A program made the position numbers and the translations under genes. From Bedellia somnulentella (Eukaryota > Arthropoda > Insecta > Lepidoptera > Bedelliidae): DNA of 64,000 bases. Of the stretch, positions 43,541-58,060 are shown piece by piece (the stretch's first letter is position 1; each line of letters opens with the position of its first letter). The notes under the pieces were generated by a model. It did no database searches. It saw only the letters and a program-made list of their open reading frames with translations, and was not told where the DNA came from. Where the stretch lies: the NCBI GenBank assembly GCA_963576735.1, contig OY755177.1, positions 11,160,001 through 11,224,000 of the forward strand, read 5' to 3'.

Positions 43541-45877
43541 GATATTATCATAATTTAAAACATAACTTATTCACGGCTGTGTCTAAAACGTATTAAAGTC
43601 AGGATTTTCTGGATCAAAAGGTTTATTTTTTGCAATACTTCCAAAAAAAAATGTAATCGTTAAGCAGAGCGCTTCCATTAACATTTAATCAAGACAGAAT
43701 CTGCTTCTTTCAGTACTCAGTCTACGTCAAGTATAAACCTGGTTTTAGAAACCACACTAAAGCAATAAAAGCTTGTTGTATGGTTTATAAACTTTTAGGA
43801 TTTCTAACTCCAACATTAATCAAAAACAAACCATTCAATTATTAAACAACGGCAACGGCAATCATGCTATGTATTCCCTAAGGTATGAGTATGGCAGAGT
43901 CATTTAATATTCTTTATAACATAGGACAGTTAATTCGCCATAACTCAATGTATGTACCAGGGTACGTTGCAAAAATTGCCGACTTTTTAAATAGATATAA
44001 GAATAATTTGAATGTTTTTGTTCATGAAAACCTCATGTGGGGATTGAGCTACCGTGTCGATGGTTGCCAGCGCGAAATTCTTCTATCCTTTGTTTCTTTT
44101 ACACCGATCTTTTTTTTGAAAATTGGCAGAGCGACGGGGGCGTATACCCGAGGTCGCGGGTTCGATTCCTGCCTGTGTTGAAATTTTCATTTCCTTTCCA
44201 TTTTATTATTTATTTATTAGATATAAATATGTCGCAGCCAACTGGTGTAATCTCGCAATCAAAAGAATGCCTCGTCAGCTCATGAAAGGCCAACATCACA
44301 ACACAATCACATTGCTAGTCCATATGTTAAAGAACTTGACTGATCGTTAAACCATTTGACTGATTGATTTAGTCAGCCCTATGATTATGACTGACGCTCT
44401 CAGTAGGGAGATTTGAATTATTTTAGGGTGCTCCGCTTCGCTCAGCTCTAGCTCTGAATAGATTTACACCTAAACAAAAATATTATCAAAAGAGCAGGTC
44501 ACACCTTTCAGCAACAGAATATTATCAAAATCGGAATAAACTTATAGCCACCCTAATTTCTAGTGCCCAACCAACCTTAAGTTAAATGTTGCGTTCAGCT
44601 ATATGATTGGCTGAAATTAGCCCTTTGATTGAGAGTGAGCGATCTCTGAACTGACTAAGCTAAAATTAATTTTAAACATATACTTCTGAAGATACCTATG
44701 TAAAACCATCTTAAACATTAAAAAAGGAGGGGCAGAGACAGAACCTAAAAACTGGCGATACCTTTATAAAAAGTTACATTAGCGAGCACACGAATTAAGC
44801 AATGCTTTAAATTAATATATCCGTTTAGAGGTTCGAAAGAAAAACAAGAATAAAGAACCAAAAACTTTGCCCACATACTGACCGACAAACTTAGAAATTC
44901 ACTGTACAAACAATATAATATAACAATGCAAATGAGGAAATGAGTCCAGTGAAAGTAAAACAAAGCGTAGACCTTAGTCGTCCATTGCAAAACAAGTAAG
45001 AGTACAACGTGGTTTCAGTCGTCCATACTATCAATATTAATGAAAGAATAACATCCCTGCAGTACGTACGTCGGTCGCTAGAAATCCCGACGTGCTCGCA
45101 AAACAATAGAGCCCCATGAGACACCCTCCAGCTATTATTGTTTGCCAAGGCCTTTGATTTGCCGTCGCTTGTTGAGTTATGAGTAGAATGGTTAACCTAC
45201 ACATAACCTTTGCCATTATGTTTTCGTTTAAATACCTCTATCGTGTTTTTTTTATACAGAGGAAAAGATATGTCCTAAAAATATCAGGGCAAAGTTGATA
45301 AATATGTAACATGTAACGTTTTATCTAAAATGATATGATCATGCTAAAAAAAATATTAATGTTTTTTTTGTTTATTATTTTTTAATAATTTAAAGGTAGC
45401 ACTGCACATACTGATGAGATGTCTAACTAGTTAAATAATTGATATAGTCGACAATGTAAAATGTACCATAACTTTATATATATTAACACTCTACACTTGT
45501 AAACATATATACGGCAGATATAGTAATCATATTAAAGCAAAGAAAATTGCAAAAAGTACCTCGATTATTTTTCCTTTTACAAAGCTTAAATACCCTTCTT
45601 GACATTATTCGACTTTGATACTTGTCTTTAGGGTACTTGCGACCCATTTAATGCAAAATTCGCTAACATAAGAACACAGGTTGAAAAATGCAAAGAATAT
45701 TAAAATATCTTGAAAATTTAATTAATACAATAGTCTTGTTCAATATTGAGCAGAATTAACGTTTAACCATTTAAGTGTGGCTGCGTTTATCTATTTAAAT
45801 GGATAATACTTACTAGAAGCTTACTTTACTTTAAAGATAAGTAAATAAATAGTTCAAAAGGCAATCACAGCAGCGCA

Positions 45878-45881
<4 letters not shown>
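43541..45881. other. Non-coding stretch upstream of recovered Fas1 exons
   Basis: Apart from SINE C at 44022-44215, no coding patch with splice borders was seen. Overlapping minus frames at 44745-45148 have no domain and lie in AT-rich DNA. The Fas1 signal-peptide exon could lie here but I could not identify it. Confidence 0.3.
44022..44215 (+). repeat. SINE family C (tRNA-derived)
   Basis: The head TTGGCAGAGCGACGGGGGCG (A-box-like) and GCGGGTTCGATTCCTGCC (B box) is followed by TGTTGAAATTTTCATTTCCT and ATTTATTTATTAG. An inverted tail fragment (TTCATGAAAACCTCATGTGG) lies just upstream. Three short frames here are shadows of the SINE. Confidence 0.7.

Positions 45882-45913
<32 letters not shown>
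45882..45913. repeat. (TA)n microsatellite
   Basis: A pure TA run of about 32 bp. Confidence 0.95.
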
Positions 45914-45919
<6 letters not shown>

Positions 45920-46827
45920 CTATACGCATTTCCTTTCTTAGGGATATTTCTATAAACTATATTTAGTTTCAAAGGACTGAGAAAAATAAATCACAGCAAG
46001 CATGTTATTAAAATAGAATATACGTTTCATCCAAATAGGACACTGGAGTCTGACAAAAAATTATGAATAACAGCCCCAGTGAGAGTGTGCACCGCTCGTC
46101 GCCACGTTTCACTTGCGTGACATTTTGCACAACCATTTTATGGACGCTCAATATTAAAACGAAATCCAATTTATTGGCTATCAGTATTGTGTCAGGTACT
46201 CTTTGATTTTATTTATTCAGGCTCACATGAACGTTGAAACTATTGGCAACATCGATAATCATTTATTTTTGTATTAGCTACGTTTTATGAAGTTTCAAAA
46301 TCGTCAATCATATTTTATATTGAACAAAAAGAGTAACTATTAGAGCGAATCAAAATAGAGCCATATTAGTGGACCTGCATTTTTCATAACACGTTTAAAG
46401 GAAAAACAACAAATATAGTTATGTTTTAAAAAAGGGAGACCAATGGTTTTATTAGATGCTTAAACGTTAACAATGTTTCAATATTCATACGCAAGAATTG
46501 ATGTAAAAATGGACATAAAAATACGTAGATTTAAAACAATAAGTTCAGGCAAAAGTAAATAAGGTAATAAGGCCCTTCGAGCTCTCAGAGTAATCTATAA
46601 TATCTTATATCAGCAAATGATTTCTTAACCTAATGATGATTGGAGATTACTTGGTCGAGACTCAATCTCTTGATTTAATTGACCCTTCAAAACATTTTCT
46701 AAATAAAATTAATTTTGGAAATGTTTAACATTAATTGGCTAGTATTCTAAAATCTTTATTGTTGATGAAATTTATTATTAATTGTATGATTTTTGGAAAT
46801 TTAGGGAAAATTTTAAGGTATTAATTT
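45914..46827. other. AT-rich non-coding stretch
   Basis: Nothing recognised. Confidence 0.3.
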
Positions 46828-47074
46828 GCCGTGTAGTGTCGGCTTAGAATAGCACTACCCCGTTTCTACCGATGGGTGTACGTAAGAGGTGACTAACGGT
46901 ATTGGGGCTTTTAAGGGATTTTTGGGAGATGCGGTTGGAGACCCATCACCAACAACCTTTACTTTACCATCTTTTCCCCACTCAACTTTCCAAAAGTGGC
47001 TGAGGAATTTCTAATTCCTTAGCTCTGGCTACCCCTTCTGGGGATTTATAGCCGTGAGTATATGTATGTATGTA
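46828..47074 (+). repeat. SINE family A, full-length copy
   Basis: It starts GCCGTGTAGTGTCGGCTTAG, contains GGAGATGCGGTTGGAGACCC, and ends AGCCGTGAGTATATGTATGT. It is one of the best-preserved copies in the window. Confidence 0.92.
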
Positions 47075-47882
47075 ATTGAAAAATTATGGCAGATGTAAGC
47101 CAGAAAAGACTGGAAGGATTATTGCTCTATTGATGGCAATCACTAGAAAAGATCTTTTATTGCAGTGCAGAATTATTATTCTAAGTTTGTACCTCACAGT
47201 TTATAGGTTGCGAAAATTACCAATACTAAAAGCGACTCCGAGCGATCAAAACCAGTATAAACCAGAAACAAAATGAAAATGCCTGAAAATGTTCAACGTC
47301 AAATAAAAAACATAGAGCGTCAAATAAATCAAAATTATCAACGCTTTGCACTTTAACTGAGCTGTGGCGGTAGAAGAGACGAGGCGGGGGGATAAAAATA
47401 CAGGCCAGTGCTTTTCGCGCTCTCTGGTGGTAATTTGGAATGATTAAAACTGCAACGCTAGCACGCGTTACTCAAATATCATAAAATATCAGGCGTAACT
47501 GGCAGTTTTGTGCAGAACAAACTAAAAATATTATTTGTTAACATAGGGATAAACTTTATTCATCGGGATCTGTTACCTTTGATTGAAATTTTATTTGAAT
47601 TTAACATGTAATCCAGAGGAAAACTAGATGATTGATTTATGTTTTGTACTCTTAAAATAATTAAATGACAAACTTGATATCAGTTTTCTTCATGAATTTG
47701 AATATTTTAATGCTTTCAAAAGACGTGAACTGCATTTGAAGAGTTTAAAAAATATCGTTAAATTTTACTACTTTTCATATATCCAACAATTCTAAACATT
47801 CCAGATTTGTTTGGAAGACATATAAGTATATTGTAACAGATACTAAAAACTGTACCAGCATATTTAAACCATTCCTAAATAC

Positions 47883-48235
47883 ATAAACGTTCACGCCGAA
47901 TATCCCTGAAGTGGTTGGCAGAGGTATTAATACTTCTGGACATCACGTGACTTTGTCCCTGGTGTTCAGAGTACCCACGTTTTGCATGGACAGTGTACTC
48001 ACGTGATAGGGGGCAGGCCTATTGCCGTTTCGTACGAATAAACTGTCACATAACTAAGTACAACTCAGCCGTGTCGGTTTCCTCACGATGTTTTCCGTCA
48101 CCGTTAACAACCATGATAAATTAACCACACATATGTCTTTAGAAAAGACAAATTGGTATAAGCCCGACCCGGGATTTGAACACTAGTCCTTTGCACGATA
48201 ACCGGTGTTCTACCCATTGAGCTATCACGTCGTCT
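47883..48235 (-). repeat. SINE family B (tRNA-derived), full copy with target duplication
   Basis: The minus strand begins with a tRNA-like head, GTGATAGCTCAATGGGTAGA and GTGTTCAAATCCCGGG, then a 200-bp body, then the tail CCTCTGCCAACCACTTCAGG and GGCGTGAACGTTTATG. A perfect 12-bp target duplication, ATTCCTAAATAC, flanks it (47871-47882 and 48236-48247). Confidence 0.92.
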
Positions 48236-48247
48236 ATTCCTAAATAC

Positions 48248-51200
48248 TGTCTGCTTTTTGTTATTGCATATTATATGAAACAAATCTAAAGACCAAGCTT
48301 TTTCATAAAAGAAAGGACGTTGTAGAAATAATATATTAAATGTCTTCAGCGCACGTCGCAGTGAAATTCATTTTTCCTTATTCTGAGAACTAAATTGATA
48401 CAAAATATGTCATTAATAGACGCGGCAGATTCTGTAATGTAATTTTGAATTCAGTAATGAATTAATAAGTATTATCTATGACAATTTCAGTTGCTCTGGT
48501 CCAGATAAATCAATGCAAACTTTCATTATTGAAAATTCCCCGGAGATAATATCGGTTTTAAACTATTGCACTTTATCTGATGGTAATATAAATCAAAATG
48601 CCACAGACAAATATAAACATTACGGGAGTCATTTAAAATTCAAGCCGACACTCTGAGTTCAGTTCATTAAAGCCTTCATTAATATTGATTACGTTCGCTG
48701 TACGTAATGTTGTAATTGTAACTGCCTAATCAAACTCATTTGTGGATTAAAGTAAATTACAACCTAAATCCATATCCGTTGGATTTACTTTCCAAATGTG
48801 TCAGTTTATGCATAAGGATTTACATTTTAATATTGAATGAGATAATATTGAATTTGTGGATTACCGAACGTACCAATGATTTTATGATCTTTTATCTCAT
48901 ATCTCATAGTGACAGAGGAGTTTTTGATTCTGACGTCCTTGCTACTACTTTGATTGTTGAAATGATTCTGTTGGTCCTGATATTTTGCCTGATTTATGCA
49001 GTCTAACATGGTTTTAAACGTTTGTGAGTTTTGACTATAATGTCAAAATAATATAACTTATTTTAAGTGAGATTTTATAATTTGTAGATTTTTCTGTGTT
49101 CGTGTAACATACAGTGAAAGATTTCATTTCATTGTTTTCATCCCTGCATCGTAATTTCCAAACGAATACATTAATTTATTCTAAAGTCCAGATTTACCTT
49201 TTTTGGCATGGTGAGTAAGAAAGTGAGACCAAAAAAATTGGAATAAACTAAACATCAGGAAAGCGTGATCTAAACGGCTGAAAGATGCGATTCCGCAACA
49301 AACTGATAAACAGAGCTGCCGAATCCCTTCAAGCGGTTGATAGTTTGGTGATCTATGGCAGATTTCCAAGTGTATGGCCATCACTAGTTAAAATAATGAT
49401 TACAAGACATGGTACGAATAGTACGGTTGCAAGTGTCCGTGTAGTGTTATCACAGACAACTTAGATTTACTTAGCTTACTACAAATTCACTTAAAACCAT
49501 AATATTAGTACCATGACCTGAGAAATCCAATCCAATCCAATTTTGAATTAAATTAATAAATAAAAATTTATGATACTTTTCTAGAATCAGAAATTAGGAC
49601 TCTTTGTATTTTTAAATTTATTTAGACCTATTACTTCTGTACGGAGACGAAGAGACATTTCGAAATAAATTGAATTAACTATTTGAATGTAGCAGTAAAA
49701 TGAGACCCGGTTGTCTCCGCTAGCATAAAAGTTAAATTGAGTATTCTTGTTCATTGGGCCGGGCTTGAAATACAAACAAACAGTATCTCTTTGTTGACAA
49801 GTTTTGAAGAGTCAATAGTAGCGAAAAAGACACTCACATTTTAAACAAACAACCCACATAGTAAAGGCGAGGAAGTTTCACGTACAAGCGTGTATTTTAG
49901 TTTGAGAATCAAACGTAGAAAATTTAGAGCTGAAAAAGAAAATGTATTTTTTGTTAATATAATAAAAACGAATTAGGTAACTATAAAAATAAAATTCTTA
50001 GTAGCTTTTATGTTTTATTTGTTCCTTAAAAGGAAACAATATTTCCCGTCATACACAAATATTTAGTTTGTGCAGAGTTTCTATCATTTTGTAACGATCA
50101 ACATTTTGATAACAAATGACGTCGCCTGAATTACAACGAATTGTAATCTAGACGTGTCGTGCATATAAATGTGAAACAAGATTTGCCCTTAACGAGCTTT
50201 CATGCATGCAAACATTGTGATTTATGATACATTCAACAAATATATTGCAGTCTTAAATAAATATATAGCGAATTAAAATTAAAGGTTATAAGGTGATTTG
50301 GCTGTTTCACGGTGTAAAGAAAAGGTAATAGAACTTTTCTAAAATAATCTAGCTGTTTCTCTAATGACCCCAATAGGATCTAATATCGTGAGTATAATAT
50401 ATGTTATCGAAATAAAAATACTATACCATCAAAAAACACTTAATAATGCATTTTATTCATTTGATTTCTTTACAATACAAGACTCCTCCAAGAAATTAAT
50501 TGTAAAACCAATGCAATTGAAAAGTTTGAGCTCCAACAAACATTTCCTTATGCGTTCAAAAACATTCCGAAAGTCATCAGTATCAAAACTGCTCAGCAAC
50601 TTCATACCATAAAATTTAAGTTTTCTTTGAAAGTTAAATTGGTAATTGATGTTGCTGAAGAATATTCAAGAAATATTTTACTTTCTTGCCTCGAATGGAA
50701 ATAAATTGTTTGACAGTAACATTTTATGAGAAAAACTGTAAACGGCAATGTGACGCTGTATTACTGATAAATTAGTTTTGTATTTTTATAAAATGAACTT
50801 GTTTGTCTTCCCTTTGATAAGTTTAACATGAAAAGCTAGTTAGTGAAGTAAATTTATATCGGTATTGATGAAAAAAATGTTCAATGACCCATAGTTGAAA
50901 TTGAAGAAACTAAAACGCATAAATCATGTTAAACATAAAATTCGACCAAGTACGAGTCAGACTCCCTATGAAGGTACTACAATTAAACTTGAGTTTAGTA
51001 TCAACACCCTCTTTAATTATATTTTACATACAGTAAATGAAATAAGAAATATTAAAAATTTCAACTCTCTAGCTTTCACGTTTATTAAACAATCTTGTGT
51101 TAAAAAAAATATTCATTCAAAGTCTGTCGTCAAATTGAGAGTAGATTAATATTGTTTGATTTTAATATTATTTGTTAATAGTTTCACAGACATTACTAAA

Positions 51201-51699
51201 GAAATTGTGGTCGTATTTTGATCACTGGATGACCTCTGGTACCATTAATTGGTTAAAGCACACGTCCTTGGTCTATGATCTAACATCAAATTGTTCTAAG
51301 TATTTGTAATGAGACCTTTACTCGCTTTTAGCCACAAAACAGTCAACAATACAAGAACTCGTTCAGGTTCTATTGTTTGATTTAAGATCTATCTGTATCT
51401 GAAATGTTTTCGAGGACAATTGAAACCTTGCACTGATTCTTAGATCCACCTCCCTTATTTGGCGTCCAGTTTATACGTGGGTCTTTGTCGGAGTCGCCAA
51501 GGAGAATGCTTAGCCAATATGATAGCACTTATAAGGGTGAGTATGTAAGATAGTACGAAACAATAGTGAATCAATAAGGAACCGCGTTTGATACCATTTT
51601 ATGCTCTACGCCCACGACACAATAGAGGCGCCGAGGTGGTGTTGCGGCACGACCACCATAGATATTTAAGCTTTCTAGGAATTCAACAAGTATTTTTGA
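48248..51699. other. AT-rich non-coding stretch
   Basis: At about 50345-50405, ATGACCCCAATAGGATCTAA and TATCGTGAGTATAATATATG look like a decayed LINE/SINE tail. The short frames in this stretch (48740-49006, 50364-50612, 50895-51149) are low-complexity and not convincing as genes. Confidence 0.3.
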
Positions 51700-51950
51700 G
51701 TACTGAGTCAGGCGTAGGCCAATTGTTATTGGTGTAAACCAATCTGTCATTTCTAAAGTCATGTGTGTGGTTAATTTATCATGGTTGTTAACGGTGAGGG
51801 AAAAAAACGTAAGGACACCCACATGGCTAAGTTGTACTTAGTCATGTAACAGTGTATTCGTACAAAACGGCGATAGGCCTGCCCTCTATCACCTGAGTAC
51901 ACTGTCCAAGAAACATGTGGGTACTATGAACACCAGGTGACAACATCTAT
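51700..51950 (+). repeat. SINE family B, diverged copy
   Basis: TTAATTTATCATGGTTGTTA, ACGGTGAGGG, GTTGTACTTAGTCATGTAAC and GGCGATAGGCCTGCCC match the SINE B body. The tRNA head is degraded and the 3' tail is lost. Confidence 0.75.
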
Positions 51951-53894
51951 CTATGACCAGATATGTGATTTAAGGCGTGACTTTAAGTGACAACCAATTT
52001 GTTTTTGGATTGCGATTTAAAACAACTTTAGGCACTTGAGTAACCAACTTGGTAGCAATTTGATATTCCGATTGGTACGTAATTACACTTGTGAAGCCCA
52101 TGGGACTTGACAGGGATATTTATGTTATACTTTTTCTTTAATTTGGTATTGTTTTGTATATACCAGGTGGCTCTATTGGATGGATGAGACGAATTGAAAT
52201 ATGGAAAAAGTGCGATTGGAATAGCAGTAACCACTAATTAGGGCGATATTTTATTTTATTCAGAAGATTTACAGCATTAAAACTTTTTGATACAAACTTA
52301 ATGAATTATCTTTTGGCCATTTACAAATCTTCACACATAACATCTTGCTCGCTTAAGGAAAAAACAGGTTATATTTACTTTGTAATAATTAATATGATAA
52401 TACTGCAGAGAACTTTTTTTTTAGGGAAATATAAATGTATTACATTATGTACAAAACAATATTTAAACATAACAAGGTGCCTGCTACTGGTTGTCGTCAA
52501 AGTACTGCCGGGTCAAACTTGACTTTATAGATGTCACCGTGCTATCAAAAATATCTATATTATTATCGTTAATAATTTTGGATGCCCTAACGATGAAAGA
52601 ATTTTTACGGTAGTTAGTTTTGAAACGAGGAACTGCCAGTGGTGCATATGGCAGTAGATTCATGACCAAGCTTCCTTTGTTTTAAAATATTTTCCTACTA
52701 ATCTTCGAAATTCGATCAGTAATTTCAAATATAAATTTTTATTGTGTACACGCAATCGTATTAGTTCATAGCTATGCCAGACATCCATACAAATTGCGCG
52801 TATTTAATTGTATTGCCGCAAATAGAAGTTATTTAACGTAAGTTTAGTATATGTAACACAAACATATTCATTCAGCATGTCGAAAGAGAAATTGTTTTAG
52901 AGCAGCGAATGACATCGGCGACGTCGGGCAAAGTGGGAGCATACTTATATGAGCACCTACTCACCTCAAAGGAATGGAACGTTGAAGAAAAATTACGTGA
53001 AATATTTTTCGTTCATTTTGAAACGTAGTACACGCGAGAACTATTCAGCAAGCACATTCTGAGGATGCTCTATTTAGAACTTTTCAGATGCATGCATTCT
53101 GCTCGTGAATATTTTTGTGAGTTCCGATGTTCTAAGCTTAATACAATTTAGGAGAATTGAGTCCTCAGTAAATAGACCTCCAATTTGTTGATTCCCTCAG
53201 AATCGAATTTTCTTAGTTTCCAAGTCATACATTTCTGTAAATTGTATTTATAAAAACATGTTTCATACAATACATACTAGCGGTGAATAAATAAAAAACT
53301 GACGTAAACGGCCAAAATAAAGCAAAGCGTAACATTAAAACGTGTGAAAGCGATTGCATCTCGAACATTTAAGTTCTTTTGTGATATGTTGAATACAACA
53401 TGTAAAAAGTTACAATATGACGCCCTAATCTTGATCCGTAAACGGTTACAAAGAGATTTAAAGTTCACTAAGTGTTAATCTGATTTTATTCTATTGTCCG
53501 AAACCCAGCGGGAAAGGTGTACGACAGTTTATAAAAGTGAGGGGCTGTGGGGTGTGGCCGGACGGAATACCTTCGAGCTAATATTGACAAAGTGTGCGAG
53601 AGCTTGACGCGTTCGTAGGGTGAGATGTTACAAACAACACAGCATTTATTGTGGATACTGTTGTATGTGTCACGAATACAAACAAAAAAATATTTATTCA
53701 AGAATCGAGCACGCAATAGTTTAGAATTTCGGTACTGAAGTTTCTTAATTAAGCATTTTCAATATGTATCAAAGAAGAGACGGGTCTTTTAATTAATTCA
53801 AAGGAAAGTAATTTATGAAATATGAATGAACGAAAGTTATAGTTCTCATATTCTAGGTTACCACTCCAACATGCATTTTTTAATTTAAATCTTT
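51951..53894. other. Non-coding stretch, nothing recognised
   Basis: Several patches are somewhat GC-richer (52905-52935, 53500-53620), but none is bounded by convincing splice sites and no protein similarity was recognised. Confidence 0.3.
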
Positions 53895-54012
53895 TTGTTC
53901 ATGAAAACCTCATGTGGGAATTATTACTAATAAATAAAGGAAAGAAAAATTTCGACACAGGCGGGAATCGAACCCGCCACCTCGGGTTTACCCGAGGCGC
54001 ATACCCGAGTTC
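53895..54012 (-). repeat. SINE family C (tRNA-derived), most complete copy
   Basis: On +, TGTTCATGAAAACCTCATGT, AATAAATAAAGGAAAGAAAA, GGCGGGAATCGAACCCGCCA and CCCGAGGCGCATACCCGA are, in reverse, tail, B box and A-box side of a tRNA-like head. Confidence 0.8.
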
Positions 54013-57000
54013 GCAAAAGATCAAATAAAACTTTGTAATTGTATAGAGACGGAAGTAAAATATTTAATTAAATAAAATTAACCGTAATTAAATAATGTCA
54101 TTTTAGTTTACTGTTACTCACTTACATCAGGAGGAAAGCAATACAGCTTATATGTGTAATATAAACAGTATCAGCAAGTGTTATTCCGCATATAGTATAT
54201 GTATAACAAATACAGCAATTAATTCCAGATACTTATCTTAACACGGGCAGGGCACGGGCAGCCCTTGAGCAATATATCATTCGTACATATCCAACTACTG
54301 TTATTATCTGAAAATCACATTTACCATACTATTAATAAGCAAGATCGTTTATTGGCTTTCTGAATACTTAAATATAATTACTGGATGCAGTTTGGTTAGC
54401 AACTTTGGCAAGAAATGGAGAGGAGTGCAAGTTTTAACGTAGCTTTGAACAAGATAAATATTGGCAGTTTCTGAATCGTTTGAGTAAACTAGGACGATAC
54501 GGTTTGAAATATTGCTCACAGCAGTCCCATAAATTTGTAGCCCAATTTCATACAGATCGTTGTCTAACAAGGGTGGTACATTATGCTGCAACTGCAACTA
54601 AATCTAACCAGTCATTTGCAAAAACTTATGATCGACTATTATGTATCGACCATGGTAACAAACATGGAAAACATTATAATGATTTTTCACTACTTCCACT
54701 CCAGAATTGTCTTATTAAAATGATTCCATTTCATTTCAAAAACATAACGATAACTAAATTCTTACTTGAGTTTCTGTCGAGTTAAATACTCAAATATTAA
54801 GCTTAGGTAATCGAGAAATAAAATATTTAAGCACTTATTAGATCTACTCAATCAATAAGGTTGCCTTACGTCTGCATATAATATAACTTTGTTACCATGA
54901 GGGTTTACCTCTGACCTTTAAGTTTATGTGGGAGTTGTTGTTCTAGTAATCTCATGAATTATTTAATTATTTGTTACCTAAATATTTACTTGAATTGAAA
55001 GTAATTTTAAAGCACTCGCAATTCATTTCAAATGAAATCAAATACTCAATCGGCGGCTTTTTCATTATGTTCCGTCCGTTAAAATACTAAAGTATTGTAG
55101 ATATAAATAATGATAACGTAAACAAAGCAATATTGTCTGGCTATCGAAAATCATGGTTCACTGTAATTTGTTCATCATTATAATAAACTGAAAAGTTTCT
55201 TGAAACCACTTAATAGATTCTCATACTAAGAAAATATCCGTCCGTTTTCCATCATGTCGAGCAACGCAGGAAATTACTTTTTCCGCTATTTTCTATTTCC
55301 CACAGATATGAAGCTGGTCGTACTTTGTCTGCTATATATCCTTTTTTTATTTCAAGTTTTTAAAGGTACATTCGACATAAAATAGCATTTTCCACTCAGT
55401 TGCACGGAAGAAGATAACGACGCTATTTTTGCGGGTTGCGGCTCGCAGCTTCACTTTTATGTTCCGTTTCACATCATCTATTTAGATATTTAATATTGCC
55501 AACAGTATTTTAGATTTTTAACTGCTATTTTAATCCGACTTACTTCTCAATTCTTTCATTTTTATTTCTATCTTTGTTTCTAGTAATATCTCTTCTATAG
55601 GTTCGGAAACGTCTAAGTATAGTGTTTAAAAGACGACTGTTGTTGGATGCTAAAATTCCACGAAGGGTAAATATATTATATTAAGTGTAATGTATAAAAC
55701 TTTCATGATTAGTTATATATATTTTTTAGTTATACTGTCAAGTGAGTATTCTACAAAACATGAAAATCTTTGTATTTATTTTATAACACATAACTATGGA
55801 CCCCTTTAATGTTTTGATAAATATATTTATGATGTACCACAACAAAACTAATTTAAACGTTTATAATGTAAATTACAAGTAAAGAGTATTATTCAAAAGA
55901 TCCATACTGAGTAAAAATGCAAATTGTTAATATTCATTAACTTAATGTTAAACAATTTGGAAAAGCTTCACTTTTTTATTGGCAATAGAATAAGCATTAC
56001 AGAACAATGATATTACGAGCGAATTTCCAGATATAATAGGAGCATCCAGGCATTGTTGTAGAAATTTCGGAGAGCATGTTAATTCGCGAGCAATTTTCTC
56101 CTAATTAGTCGCCGATGAATGGTCGGATTTCCAGCTTTAGCTTCAATTACTCGTTAGGAAACAACAAGATATCTTTGAGGCAAAATTTAATTATCAAAGA
56201 AATATTATACTATGAGCTAATAAAGAAAATTACCCACTTGAACGCATTCGCGGTATTTTTTTCCTATCATAACATTTCACTCTCAAGCGTCTTAAAGTGA
56301 AATATTACGGCATCGTGAGCTTATTCATTAACTTGTTATCTCAAACTGCGCTACTTTGATATGTTTTATGGCGTTTCTAAAATTTATTTTTTAATTGCTA
56401 ATTATATAGTGCAAAGATTTTATCTATATAAATATATTCGATTTGTTAATGGAAATATTATAGAAATAATGTTATGATGAAGAATTTTTCTTTGCAAACA
56501 CAAATTTTAACCGTTGACAGGCAGTGTCTAAATTGCCTGTTAACATGGTTGTTACATTTCGTTATCTTAGCTATGCAAGTTTATTTATTGGTTCACTCTA
56601 AAACAGTTAAACGGCTTTAGCTAACGACTAGCTGGTTGAGCGGTTGGATGTTATAATAGCTAGGTATTTTTTGCTGGTAATCTTAAATTATAATGTTTCT
56701 TTATTTTCTCAGCATGTCTTGAAATACGCTATAAGACTAATGAAACACTTGAGTTTTGGTCGGAATGGTGTTTGGCATGGCCACCAGCTACTGAATCTCC
56801 TCATGTCCTCTATGGAAAAAAATAATAATTTCATATAATAAATTAGTTGCTGATTTTTCTGTAATATTTGACTTTTTGACGCTCTAACAACTTCTAAATG
56901 GAAAACCGGTACGAATGTAATTAAAAAAAATCTTTATCAATAAAACACAACCACGTTAAAAATGTCCTTAGTAATTTTATTATCATCTTACATAAACATA

Positions 57001-57046
57001 CCACTATTCATGGCCATTACTATTAAAACAGTCTAGCCAAATCAGA
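54013..57046. other. AT-rich non-coding stretch
   Basis: No gene, tRNA or repeat family recognised. The longest frame (54480-54785, + strand, 101 codons) has no domain or splice context and is probably random. Confidence 0.3.
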
Positions 57047-57216
57047 AATTCCTTAGTTACTTTAAGAAGTCGAGCAGAAAAAAGTTTGAAAAATAAAGGA
57101 TTCTCAGAGTCTCCAACCACTTTGCTCAACATAAAACTTATAATCCCAAAAACACTTTATTAATTCTCGAGGTTAGAAATAAATTAGTGTTATTCTAAAC
57201 CGATACTACACAGCTA
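57047..57216 (-). repeat. SINE family A, strongly diverged copy
   Basis: On +, AGTCTCCAACCAC, AATTCTCGAGGTTAGAAATA and TTATTCTAAACCGATACTAC correspond in reverse to the family body and 5' end. Confidence 0.55.
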
Positions 57217-57604
57217 AATAACATTTACATCACTAGATACGTATACTGAAATATTCCTTCAACAAAACGCGATACGCACACTAAGTATTTTGCATTTAAA
57301 GTAAACGGCACCATTTTGCTACCGACTCAGTTGACTAAGGAAGATCGTATCGGAACCCTTATCTTAATACAACAAAAGAGCTTTTAAAACTCGTCTGACT
57401 GTGAAAAGCTGTTAATCAGATTAAAATATATTGTAAGGAAATGAATGGGGTCATACAATAGAATGACAACAGGATAAATGTTGGTTTTGTTTGACGATTT
57501 GAAACAGTAATTTTTGCATGTCAAAATAAAGGGTAATTCTTATTTTTAATGCACTGAAGTGCATAATTTGTTTCGGATATGAAATTTTATATTTTATTAA
57601 ATGA

Positions 57605-57854
57605 CTGTGTAGTGTCGGCTTAGAATGTCGCTACCCCTTTCTACCCACGGGTGTCGTAAGAGGCAACTAAGGGTATTGGAACTTTTTATTGGATTTTTGG
57701 GCGATGCGGTTGGAGACCCATCACCAAAAACCTTTATTTTTACCATCTTTTCCCCACTCAACTTCCAAAAGTGGCTGAGGAATTTATAATTCCTTAGCTC
57801 TGGTTACCCCTTATAGGGAAATATAGCCGTGAGTATATGTATGTATGTATGTAT
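57605..57854 (+). repeat. SINE family A, full-length copy
   Basis: It runs from CTGTGTAGTGTCGGCTTAGA to ATAGCCGTGAGTATATGTAT plus an ATGT run. Confidence 0.9.
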
Positions 57855-57884
57855 TAAATGACTATATGTGCGATCAATAGTCTT

Positions 57885-58060
57885 TGCTTGCCATAATGGG
57901 AATTATTGCCGTGAGTACATGTATGTATGACTCTATGTTGTTTTTCCATAGTTCTATGTTAATTAGCGGGGATGGTAACTTATTGGGAAAGAGAATCGAT
58001 GCAGTAAAGTCATGGGTTCAAGTCCTGAGTCAGGTCTACATCAATGTGCCTCTTTCTACC
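57885..58060 (+). repeat. LINE/SINE tail fragment followed by a tRNA-like SINE head
   Basis: GGGAATTATTGCCGTGAGTA and CATGTATGTATG are the shared tail. About 80 bp later, CGATGCAGTAAAGTCATGGG and GTTCAAGTCC form a B-box-like SINE head. Both are old fragments and explain the 70-codon frame at 57884-58096. Confidence 0.5.

Noticed and set aside
44745..45148. Two overlapping minus-strand frames of 81 and 85 codons
   Set aside because: AT-rich, no domain, no splice context that fits a neighbouring gene.
54480..54785. 101-codon + strand open frame
   Set aside because: Random-looking sequence, no coding bias or repeats; expected by chance in a window of this size.
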